Under the pieces are notes generated by a model. It searched no databases, was not told where the DNA came from, and was given only the letters and a program-made list of their open reading frames with translations. A DNA stretch of 6,800 bases from Chlamydiales bacterium (lineage in GTDB: Bacteria > Chlamydiota > Chlamydiia > Chlamydiales > JAACFD01). Position 1 is the stretch's first letter; the number at the start of each line of letters is the position of its first letter. Made by a program: the position numbers and the translations under genes. This document shows, in pieces, positions 1 through 5,953 of this stretch. The stretch covers positions 1 to 6,800 of the forward strand of contig JAACFD010000137.1 in assembly GCA_009937555.1 (NCBI GenBank), read 5' to 3'.

Positions 1-1
1 G

Positions 2-880
2 TTGCCTTATTTGTTTCATAAAGAAGATTATCTACTTTTAAATCCGCCACCATACTACCCAGAGTATTACCAAGGCGAAAAGATAGAGCTTCTTTGCTCA
101 AATGCCTTGACCCTTAGAAAGCGCTTAGAGAAAAAACTCAAGCCATATACGAAGGAAGGTTTTTCTCTCAAGCTTAAAGCTCACCCTTTTGGCTGTGAGT
201 TGTCTGTTAAGTATAAAGGGGTTAACGAATTAAAGTTTGTTTTAGTCGACAATGTAAAAGCTTTTTCTAAAGGGCGTCTTAATAGTTCCTTCCAAAGAGA
301 AGCGCTGGCAGATAAGAAAAGTATCAGTAAAAACGGCTTTGCCATCCATATACTTCCTGATAGCCTTCTTTCAGAGTTTAACAGAGTTTACCCATCTAGG
401 GCTTTAAAGAAAGAAAAGCCTTCACTAGAGCTGATGCTTATATGGGGACATGGCTTGAAGTATCAAAGGCGTATTGTTAGCATTATTAACAACTATGAAG
501 GCTTCAATGTTCTATCAGTGCATAAAAAGGCTTATAAATCACTTGAAGAGCTTGTAGAGCTTATCTATGCAAGAGAAAAAGTAAGACCTTCGCATATCCG
601 CTCAAAGATTAAGCACCTTCAAAAGCTAAGTCCAAGACTTTCAATAGTTGCCTTTGAGAATTTCAAACGAGAAGAAGCGCGCTATGGGGAAGGTGTGTTG
701 CAAGTTACCCAATGTCAAAGGGTAAAAAGACTAAAAGACTTGATTCGTAATCAGTTTAACCCAAGAGATGACAAGGGAATGAGAACAGAGTCTCACGTAA
801 TTCATGCAGCTGATAACCCTTCAGAGTCAAGAGCTATACTTAAATACTTTAAAATAGCTCTTCCTTCAATTTCTAATTAG
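2..880 (+). CDS. Degenerate nucleotidyltransferase-like + NDK-like two-domain protein (5' end cut by window)
   Basis: Partial gene. The frame is open at the window edge, and alignment to the paralogue at 3165-4349 runs to the first codon, so the TTG at position 2 is probably not the start. Residues here count from that codon. Residues 1-135 match the paralogue's nucleotidyltransferase-like domain, but its Asp-Ile-Asp is Lys-Ile-Glu (27-29) and the later Leu-Asp-Leu is Leu-Lys-Phe (77-79). That domain is therefore probably not catalytic. Residues 143-284 resemble nucleoside diphosphate kinase: a first strand LMLIWGHG where NDK has IKPDG, a long helix, then IRNQFNPR (248-255), GMRT (259-262) and HVIH (265-268). 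His268 lines up with the NDK phospho-histidine. The NDK lysine of KPDG is absent. About 40 residues that link the two domains in the paralogue are missing. It ends with TAG, close to the paralogue's natural end, and the next gene follows in the same frame. The function is unknown and the domain calls come from pattern alignment by eye. Confidence 0.72.
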   Translation: MPYLFHKEDYLLLNPPPYYPEYYQGEKIELLCSNALTLRKRLEKKLKPYTKEGFSLKLKAHPFGCELSVKYKGVNELKFVLVDNVKAFSKGRLNSSFQREALADKKSISKNGFAIHILPDSLLSEFNRVYPSRALKKEKPSLELMLIWGHGLKYQRRIVSIINNYEGFNVLSVHKKAYKSLEELVELIYAREKVRPSHIRSKIKHLQKLSPRLSIVAFENFKREEARYGEGVLQVTQCQRVKRLKDLIRNQFNPRDDKGMRTESHVIHAADNPSESRAILKYFKIALPSISN

Positions 881-1855
881 CTATTTTATACTTCTGCTTT
901 TATTTTTTTTATTTTAAGAATTACAGAAATTTCTAGCATTGAAGAAGATTACTCAAGACATTTAGAACAGCTATTAAGTGAAAAGAGAAACCTTTCAGGT
1001 AGAGAAGTCCATAGAAGAAGAAAATCAACAGCAGCTACAGATGATAAAGTAGTATCTGTAGCTTTTAAAGGCAGAACTGGAAATCAAATTTTTCAAATAA
1101 CAGCTGCGCTGTCTTACGCGATTGCAACGGGAAGAAAAGTTTGGGTTAACCCTAAGTGGTTAAAAGAGAAAGATAGTAATGTTCTTAAAATATTTCGATT
1201 AGATAAGCGCTTTTTTATAAGGGGCGATAAGCCTGAAGCCAGGCACCATATTAAAGAGACAAAAGAATTATCAGGGGTATATCAACCTTTCTCTAAACGT
1301 CTAAAAGGAGCTGTTAGTTTAAACGGCTACTTTCAGTCATGGAAGTATTTTCACAAAGATATTGAACTTATTAAAAAACTGGTTCATTTCCCCGTGGCAG
1401 ATAAAAAGTATATTAAGAATAAATATAAGGATTTACTTAAGTCTCATAAGACAGTCTCTGTTCATATTAGAAGAACAGATTACAAAGATAATAAACCTCT
1501 ACGTTTGCTTGGAGAAGACTATTATAAAAAGGCTTTGGCCCATTTTCTAAAAAATCATGAGTTTTTAATCTTCAGTGATGATATTGCAGAATGTCGAGAT
1601 ATGAAGTTTTTAAAATCACTACCTAACGTAACTTTTATTGATGAAGGGCCTTTAGCTAGTATGTATCTTATGACGCTTTGTGATAATCATGTAATTGCAA
1701 ATAGTAGTTTTAGCAGATGGGGTGCTCATTTGAGTAAAAACACCTCCCCTGAAAGTTCAGGGAAGGTAATTGCTCCTAAGGACTACTTTGAAGATGCCTA
1801 TAAGTATAAAGGTAAGTTAGAGGATATGTTTTTACCTCATTGGATAGTTGTCTAG
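881..1855 (+). CDS. GT11-family fucosyltransferase-like protein, no recognisable start codon
   Basis: The frame is open from 881 to the TAG at 1853-1855 (324 codons) and holds a full-length GT11 domain, the family of alpha-1,2-fucosyltransferases that use GDP-fucose. Visible family features are FKGRTGNQIFQ near the start of the domain (about 1064-1096), GYFQSWKYF (about 1327-1353), the GDP-fucose-binding signature SVHIRRTDY (about 1457-1483), FLIFSDDI (about 1562-1585), HVIANSSFSRWGA (about 1688-1726) and a KVIAPKDYF end. The domain begins near 1055, preceded by about 58 codons rich in Arg and Lys. Between 881 and 1393 this frame contains no ATG, GTG or TTG. The first, GTG 1394, lies in mid-domain and cannot be the true start. 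An ATT start (902, 911, 920, 929 or 938), readthrough of the upstream TAG, or start-codon loss are all possible. The catalytic region shows no internal stop or frameshift. The acceptor is unknown; surface glycan fucosylation is inferred. Confidence 0.8.
   Translation, partial: LFYTSAFIFFILRITEISSIEEDYSRHLEQLLSEKRNLSGREVHRRRKSTAATDDKVVSVAFKGRTGNQIFQITAALSYAIATGRKVWVNPKWLKEKDSNVLKIFRLDKRFFIRGDKPEARHHIKETKELSGVYQPFSKRLKGAVSLNGYFQSWKYFHKDIELIKKLVHFPVADKKYIKNKYKDLLKSHKTVSVHIRRTDYKDNKPLRLLGEDYYKKALAHFLKNHEFLIFSDDIAECRDMKFLKSLPNVTFIDEGPLASMYLMTLCDNHVIANSSFSRWGAHLSKNTSPESSGKVIAPKDYFEDAYKYKGKLEDMFLPHWIVV
1736..1766 (-). terminator. Intrinsic terminator for the GT47 gene, embedded antisense in the GT11 coding region
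   Basis: Read on the minus strand, CCTTCCCTGAA, a 2-base loop and TTCAGGGGAGG form a near-perfect 11-bp stem with one mismatch. It is followed by TGTTTTTAC, so the U-tract has the right polarity for transcripts coming from the minus-strand GT47 gene, which stops about 85 bases upstream. On the plus strand the same bases encode part of the GT11 C-terminus and there is no T-run after the hairpin, so GT11 transcription should not stop here. Confidence 0.6.
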
Positions 1856-3027
1856 GCCTTTAGCTTCTGACAAACATATTTACAGGCACCATGGTAGGTG
1901 AAATACTTTTTATAGTACTTCTCTATCATCTTTTGTCTGTGTTTAATCTCTTGCTTGGACATGGATTCTAGTATTTGAGGGAGTTTGTGCATTTCGTCTG
2001 CATGGACTAAAACTGCAATATCTCTTTCCCAATTGATTTCATCTTGATAGGGTAGTAGCACTTCCTCATTCCATATATAAATAGGGATTGAGTTATAGGA
2101 AATAGCTTCATAGGTTCTAAACGATGTAGGGCCTACTCCTCTTGGGCAAAGAGAAAAAGTAGAGCGTTGCATATAGTCTTTCCATGCTGGGTCTTTCTCT
2201 CTAATTACTACAGAACCTTCTCTGCAAAGTTTTTTTAGGTGTTTTTTCATTTGAGGGCGTATTTCATCGGTATTAAAGTTACCAAAAAATGAACACAGAT
2301 AGCTTTTGGGCTTTTTAACAATTTCCTCAGGTTGGTCTTTTAGTAAGGGGAGGCAAAGGTCTGATGGCCCACCAGCTCCAATGATCATGACATTTTTAGG
2401 GATATTTTCTGTATAAATACCTCTTCTATGCTGAACAATCGTAAAGTATTGTTTATTAGGGTCTAGGTTTTTAAGAAAGGAGGTTTTTAGCTCGGTTCCT
2501 CTAGCACCTACTTGCATATCAGTCCAAAATACGGGGATGTAAGTTCTATTTAATTTCGGTTTATGTTTCATAAAGTACTTATAAAAAGCCTCTTCTATCC
2601 AAGGGCCCGCATAACCTGAATTTTTGTGGGCTTCTGGTCTTGGGTCTACGCTGGAGTTGGGGAATACACGATAGCCATCAGGGTGGTCATAGGGCTTTTT
2701 TAACAGCTCTTCCTGACGCTTCTCTTCTGCTGCTTGAGCTCTAAGCAACCTCTCTTTTCTTTTAAGATGAGAGGGCTTTATACTGTCATTTAGCTTCTCT
2801 AGAGCTTTATTGGTTACTGCATTTTTTCCCTCATTAATCTTCTTTAGGGTTCTTTTAGCTATATTTCTTTTAGTTTTATCGAGTTCTCTGATTAAAAGTT
2901 TTCTCTTTCTTTGGAAGTGTTTTGATAAACTTCTACCTTCGCGTAGCTCATCAAATAATGGAGAGCCTTTTTCTAGAAGGGATAAGGAAGGTAAATCAAA
3001 GGGCTGAAAGTTATCTAACGGTTCCAT
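1852..3027 (-). CDS. GT47 exostosin-family glycosyltransferase with basic N-terminal extension
   Basis: A 391-residue protein. Residues about 145-370 resemble the exostosin domain (GT47, the family of eukaryotic EXT and plant xylan/pectin transferases, with many bacterial and viral members). The clearest signature is FSLCPRGVGPTSFRTYEAIS (291-310), followed by SIPIYIWNE, LPYQDEINW and a VLVHADEMHKLPQIL stretch: the nucleotide-sugar-binding half of a GT-B fold. Residues about 30-115 are rich in Lys, Arg, Glu and Leu and probably form a helical or coiled-coil segment. No signal peptide or transmembrane helix is seen, so a cytoplasmic or membrane-peripheral enzyme is likely. The ATG is supported by AGGA seven bases upstream (CTCAGGATACTTT). 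The stop TAG lies in the CTAG that also holds the stop of the convergent GT11 gene. The donor and acceptor sugars cannot be told. Its partner is probably the GT11 enzyme or another glycan assembly protein. Confidence 0.82.
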   Translation of the reverse strand: MEPLDNFQPFDLPSLSLLEKGSPLFDELREGRSLSKHFQRKRKLLIRELDKTKRNIAKRTLKKINEGKNAVTNKALEKLNDSIKPSHLKRKERLLRAQAAEEKRQEELLKKPYDHPDGYRVFPNSSVDPRPEAHKNSGYAGPWIEEAFYKYFMKHKPKLNRTYIPVFWTDMQVGARGTELKTSFLKNLDPNKQYFTIVQHRRGIYTENIPKNVMIIGAGGPSDLCLPLLKDQPEEIVKKPKSYLCSFFGNFNTDEIRPQMKKHLKKLCREGSVVIREKDPAWKDYMQRSTFSLCPRGVGPTSFRTYEAISYNSIPIYIWNEEVLLPYQDEINWERDIAVLVHADEMHKLPQILESMSKQEIKHRQKMIEKYYKKYFTYHGACKYVCQKLKA

Positions 3028-3048
3028 AAAGTATCCTGAGTTGAATTT

Positions 3049-3113
3049 AATTATATTTTCAGTTTATAGCTAAGCGTAGATTATATAAAGCTTAGTTTTT
3101 ACTGAATATAATT
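3049..3113. promoter_or_regulatory. Divergent promoter region with a 65-bp imperfect palindrome
   Basis: The 137-bp gap between the divergent GT47 gene (minus) and the two-domain gene (plus) is centred on an inverted repeat. AATTATAT (3049-3056) pairs with ATATAATT (3106-3113), TCAGT (3059-3063) with ACTGA (3101-3105), and CTAAGC (3070-3075) with GCTTAG (3090-3095), giving 19 paired positions around a 14-base centre. Each outer arm carries a perfect TATAAT: 3107-3112 for the plus gene and 3055-3050 on the minus strand. Neither has a good TTGACA at normal spacing. Leaders would be about 45 bases (plus) and 15 bases (minus). The symmetry suggests that one factor or DNA structure controls both genes. 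Alternatively the inner arms form an operator. Confidence 0.5.
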
Positions 3114-3164
3114 TACTACTTACTTATTATTGCCTTATCTCTTTATTTCTACCAAGGTGCTCTT

Positions 3165-4349
3165 ATGATATCAGCTTTAGACTGTAGTGCAAGTTTTATA
3201 CCTTTTTATTCTTTGCCAGAAGGCGTTGAGGAAAAGCAAAGTAATAATGATAAACTGCAGTATTTCCCTGCAAAGCGTTCTGCATACAGCAAGCTTCCTA
3301 TACCAGATAATAAAGGTATATTTTCTAGTAATTTTAAAATACCAGAGTTTTTGGATGCGATTGGAGAGTATGCTGTAGTTAAATTATCAGACCATTTTCC
3401 TGAATACTATTCATTCAATGATATTGATATTCTAGTAAAAGATCCTGAGCAAGCTAAGCGGGCAATTTTAAAAGTAGCAGAGAAATATAAAAGTAAAGGG
3501 GTAAACTTTACTGTAAAAGAAACTCGCTATGGTTACCATATAGATGCCTTTGTTCCAGGTCGTATTAGCCTGGACCTACGCTTTGATATTATAGGCCCAA
3601 GCGAAGCTTTATTTACTGAGACAAAAGTATCTTCAGATTTTTTTATCCAGGCAATAGACTCTAGAAAGCAAATCTGGAAAAATGGCATTAAAGTCTACGT
3701 TCCCAGTGAGAAATATGAGCTTGCTTTCCGTTACTTAGAGTACAAAGATAAGATAAAAAAGAGAAAGGATAAGATCAAGCACTTGCGTTATGTACGAGAT
3801 GCTAAGGATAGAGCATTTTTAGGGTTACTTAGGCAGCATACAGATGCAAGACTAAGTGGTAGATCTTTGGAGAGGGAATTTAAGAATATTCCTATATCAG
3901 AAGTAGGTAGGGACCTACTTATAATATGGAGTCCTGGTATAAAGTATAAAGAGCAGATACTTCAACGCATAAGAGAGTTTAGTGATATCAAAATTCAAAA
4001 AGTTGAGAAAATAGCCTTAAAGAGTTTAGAGCCTTTGTTTAAAGTTCTTTATGAAAAAGAGCAAAGTAAAAGCTCCTTCTTAAAAAAGAAGCTCAAACAT
4101 TTGAAGAAGTATCCTGCAGAGTTTCTATGTATATCTATGAAAAACTTGCGAAAAGATATGGTGATAAATAAAGAGGCTAAGGAATATAGCTTTGATCGTC
4201 GTATCAGACAACTTAAGGAACTCATTCGAAATCAGTTTAACCCTAGAGGGAAGATGGGGGAAAGAACGGAAAGACATGTCGTGCACACGCCGGATAATGC
4301 TTCAGAGGTAAAAGCAGTCAAAGAATTTTTAAGAAAAGCTAGAGCCTAG
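3165..4349 (+). CDS. Nucleotidyltransferase-like + NDK-like two-domain protein (complete copy)
   Basis: A 394-residue protein, paralogous over its whole shared length to the gene ending at 880. Residues about 60-200 look like a nucleotidyltransferase-fold domain: PEYYSFNDIDILVKD gives the Asp-x-Asp pair (D86, D88) and ISLDLRFDI (134-142) a third acidic strand (D137 or D141). The usual Gly-Ser before the DxD is not seen. Residues about 250-390 resemble a shortened nucleoside diphosphate kinase: LLIIWSPGIK for the first strand, RNQFNPR (355-361) where NDK has its TNP loop, GERT (365-368) for the GTIR arginine, and HVVH (371-374) with H374 at the phospho-histidine position. The KPDG lysine and the Asn of NIIH are replaced. 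A basic linker (about 195-250) separates the domains. The start is supported by AAGGTG five bases upstream of the ATG. The first 50 residues are unrecognised. The reaction is unknown; transfer of a nucleotidyl or phosphoryl group in glycan synthesis is an inference from context. Confidence 0.75.
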   Translation: MISALDCSASFIPFYSLPEGVEEKQSNNDKLQYFPAKRSAYSKLPIPDNKGIFSSNFKIPEFLDAIGEYAVVKLSDHFPEYYSFNDIDILVKDPEQAKRAILKVAEKYKSKGVNFTVKETRYGYHIDAFVPGRISLDLRFDIIGPSEALFTETKVSSDFFIQAIDSRKQIWKNGIKVYVPSEKYELAFRYLEYKDKIKKRKDKIKHLRYVRDAKDRAFLGLLRQHTDARLSGRSLEREFKNIPISEVGRDLLIIWSPGIKYKEQILQRIREFSDIKIQKVEKIALKSLEPLFKVLYEKEQSKSSFLKKKLKHLKKYPAEFLCISMKNLRKDMVINKEAKEYSFDRRIRQLKELIRNQFNPRGKMGERTERHVVHTPDNASEVKAVKEFLRKARA

Positions 4350-4365
4350 ATAGAAGGCTCTAGCT
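4334..4365 (-). terminator. Hairpin terminator of the kinase operon, overlapping the end of the convergent gene
   Basis: AGCTAGAGCC (4337-4346) and GGCTCTAGCT (4356-4365) form a perfect 10-bp stem, extendable by one T-A pair. On the minus strand the stem is followed by TTTTCTTAAAAATTCTTT, as expected for an intrinsic terminator of the kinase operon whose last stop is at 4380-4382. The left arm is also the last coding bases of the plus-strand gene, and its TAG stop sits in the loop. For plus-strand transcripts the nearest T-run (CTTTTATTT) starts about 12 bases after the stem, so plus-direction activity is less certain. Confidence 0.65.
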
Positions 4366-4379
4366 ATAAGCTATGGCTT

Positions 4380-5003
4380 TTATTTACCTGCTTCGTGAAA
4401 AAAAGGCTGATACTCAGAGCTGGGATAGGCATCATGGGCGATGACTTTATTAATAGCTGTTGAGTAGTGACCATCTCTATTGAAGACTTCATCAGATTCG
4501 ACTCTAAGAACTTTATCATGAATATGATCAGGAAGATCATCGATTTTCTTTCTAAAAGCGTCTCTAATGCGGTTTCTGTAGTTGATTCCAGAGTCTCTGA
4601 CGGCATCGACAGCAAAACTAGCAGTGTCACTGGATGGTTCTACAAGAACAATTAAGTCATATTGCTGAACCCAGTGAAGAGCTGACTTTTTAAGAAGCTC
4701 AAAATAGCTATCTTTAGGCTTATTTAGATCTTCCCAGTAGACAATAGCGTCAAGTGAACATCTATCTAGTACAGCTACATCGTAGAGTTCTGCCTTTGCA
4801 TGAAGCTCAGCTTTGATTTGGGTGTGAATCATCCAAATCTCAGTGTCTAGTGTAGACTTTTCATTGATAGGAAAGGGGCATGAGCGAACCTTTTCTTCAA
4901 TGATTGTAGTATTGATGTTACGCTCTTTAAGAGTGACACAGATCTGGTGTGCTAGGGTTGTTTTACCTACACCATGGGTACCTGTTACAACAATTTTTTT
5001 CAT
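4380..5003 (-). CDS. AAA_28/NadR-like P-loop kinase, copy 1
   Basis: A 207-residue cytoplasmic P-loop protein resembling the ATPase/kinase fold of AAA_28 proteins and the ribosylnicotinamide-kinase half of NadR. It has a Walker A GTHGVGKTT (8-16), a conserved CPFPINE (42-48), a Walker-B-like strand ending in DRCSLD (80-85), and a lid-type arginine segment DAVRDSGINYRNRIRD (133-148). The likely reaction is ATP-dependent phosphorylation of a small nucleoside or nucleotide, but the substrate cannot be read. It is the last gene of the operon, 20 bases after copy 2. It has the best ribosome-binding site of the set (AAAAGGGG six bases before the ATG). Its first 48 residues differ from copy 2 at only two positions. 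The C-terminus after about residue 170 is its own. A thymidylate-kinase-like or deoxynucleoside kinase role is an alternative. Confidence 0.78.
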   Translation of the reverse strand: MKKIVVTGTHGVGKTTLAHQICVTLKERNINTTIIEEKVRSCPFPINEKSTLDTEIWMIHTQIKAELHAKAELYDVAVLDRCSLDAIVYWEDLNKPKDSYFELLKKSALHWVQQYDLIVLVEPSSDTASFAVDAVRDSGINYRNRIRDAFRKKIDDLPDHIHDKVLRVESDEVFNRDGHYSTAINKVIAHDAYPSSEYQPFFHEAGK

Positions 5004-5023
5004 TTGAGACCCCTTTTAATTGT

Positions 5024-5644
5024 TTAGTTGTTTAGAAGTAGTTTTGAGTTAAACTGTGAGTTAGGATAATTTGCATGTTGCATTACCCTGTTAACTGCTA
5101 CAGAGTATGAGCCGTTTTTATTAAAAACTTCATCTGACTCAACTCGTAGTAGTTTATCATCAATTTTACCTTGTGACTTGGCAATATAGTCACGAAATAA
5201 ATCTCTGATACGGTTTCTATACTCAATGCCAGAATCTCTAACAGCGTCTACAGCAAAAGGGTCTGTATCACTAGAGGGTTCTAAAAGAATGATAATATCA
5301 TATTCATCATAAAACCACTGTAGAGAGGCATCCCTTAGCTTCTCAAAGTAAGGGTGAGGGGTATTACGGTCATCCCAGTATACAATAGCGTCAAGTGAGC
5401 AGCGGTCAATAACAGCAGCTTCATACTTTGCAGCCTGAGTGTCTAGCTCCGCTCTCATCTGAGTGTGCACCATCCAGATATCTGTATCAGATGTAGCGGC
5501 TTCATTAATGGGAAAAGGGCAAGTACGCACCTTCTCTTCAATGATAGTAGTATTGATATTACGTTCTTTTAAGGTGACGCAAATCTGGTGGGCAAGAGTT
5601 GTCTTGCCCACACCATGAGTACCTGTTACAGCAATTTTTTTCAT
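5024..5644 (-). CDS. AAA_28/NadR-like P-loop kinase, copy 2
   Basis: A 206-residue paralogue of the flanking kinases. It keeps Walker A GTHGVGKTT (8-16), CPFPINE (42-48), DRCSLD (80-85) and the arginine-rich DAVRDSGIEYRNRIRD lid, so all visible nucleotide-binding parts are intact. The copies vary in the middle (RAELDTQAAKYEA here) and after about residue 150 (DYIAKSQGKIDDKLL, then a tail ending LLLNN). Those parts probably set substrate choice or partner contacts. It lies 28 bases downstream of the PnuC-like gene and 20 bases upstream of copy 1, so it should be co-transcribed with both. The ribosome-binding site is poor: only GAGATAT about ten bases before the ATG. Expression may therefore be lower or depend on translation of the upstream gene. 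The stop is TAA. Confidence 0.77.
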   Translation of the reverse strand: MKKIAVTGTHGVGKTTLAHQICVTLKERNINTTIIEEKVRTCPFPINEAATSDTDIWMVHTQMRAELDTQAAKYEAAVIDRCSLDAIVYWDDRNTPHPYFEKLRDASLQWFYDEYDIIILLEPSSDTDPFAVDAVRDSGIEYRNRIRDLFRDYIAKSQGKIDDKLLRVESDEVFNKNGSYSVAVNRVMQHANYPNSQFNSKLLLNN

Positions 5645-5672
5645 CTAGGCATATCTCATTATTTGCTTTTGA

Positions 5673-5936
5673 TTAAGAAGTCTGAGCAGCTTTTGCTTTT
5701 CTATCATCTCTTGTCCAGGTATAAATACCAATTACGCATAGTCCTAGATATACAGCAAATAAGAATGCTTGTGAAGTTTGCCCAATTGAGAGGTTATGAG
5801 TTACCCAACCAACGTTACTAACAGCCCAAAGCCATTGCCCTACAACATTTTTTTTAATAACAAAGTAGTTTCCAGCTAGTGAAAGAGCTACTAATACCCA
5901 AGTTGGATTTTCTGTAAGCCAGTTTATAATTTCCAT
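5673..5936 (-). CDS. Half-size PnuC-like three-helix membrane protein
   Basis: An 87-residue membrane protein with three predicted hydrophobic segments: about 10-30, 33-50 (VVGQWLWAVSNVGWVTHNL) and 55-76 (AFLFAVYLGLCVIGIYTW). The C-terminus is short, basic and presumably cytoplasmic (RDDRKAKAAQ). The Gly-x-Trp-Leu-Trp start of helix 2, the Trp/Asn-rich helix and the helix 3 ending GIYTW recall one repeat of PnuC, the nicotinamide riboside transporter. Known PnuC proteins are around 200-240 residues and made of two such three-helix units. A single unit would have to oligomerise, as the three-helix SemiSWEETs do. It has AGAGG about eight bases before the ATG and sits between kinase copies 3 and 2 with short gaps. 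A kinase next door would trap an imported nucleoside by phosphorylation, as NadR does for PnuC. Assignment rests on pattern and neighbourhood; a generic small membrane protein is the alternative. Confidence 0.65.
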   Translation of the reverse strand: MEIINWLTENPTWVLVALSLAGNYFVIKKNVVGQWLWAVSNVGWVTHNLSIGQTSQAFLFAVYLGLCVIGIYTWTRDDRKAKAAQTS

Positions 5937-5953
5937 AATATAACCTCTTTATT

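Noticed and set aside
878..880. TAG recoded as a sense codon (as in some large phages), which would fuse the first two genes.
   Set aside because: None of the other genes has an in-frame TAG inside its coding sequence. Reading through the TAG at 4347-4349 would add a run of codons antisense to kinase copy 1. Genome-wide recoding is not supported; local readthrough remains open.
1394..1855. GTG at 1394 as the real start of a 153-residue GT11 protein.
   Set aside because: It would remove the GRTGNQIFQ and GYFQSWKYF parts of the GT11 domain, which are intact and in frame upstream, and no ribosome-binding site precedes it.
1888..1900. CACC-ATGGTA-GGTG with a T5 run downstream as a plus-strand terminator for GT11.
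   Set aside because: The stem is only 4 bp and the T-run starts several bases later, which is too weak to call.
2810..3007. A 65-residue plus-strand frame opposite the GT47 N-terminus.
   Set aside because: It is a shadow of the Lys/Arg-rich minus-strand coding region (hydrophobic antisense reading), with no ribosome-binding site or recognisable domain.
4364..4655. Frames on both strands overlapping kinase copy 1 (88 and 62 residues).
   Set aside because: They overlap a clear P-loop kinase gene in other frames and carry no recognisable sequence of their own.
5588..5821. A 77-residue plus-strand frame spanning the start of kinase copy 2 and the end of the PnuC-like gene.
   Set aside because: Antisense to two supported genes and their intergenic gap, with no ribosome-binding site or family resemblance.
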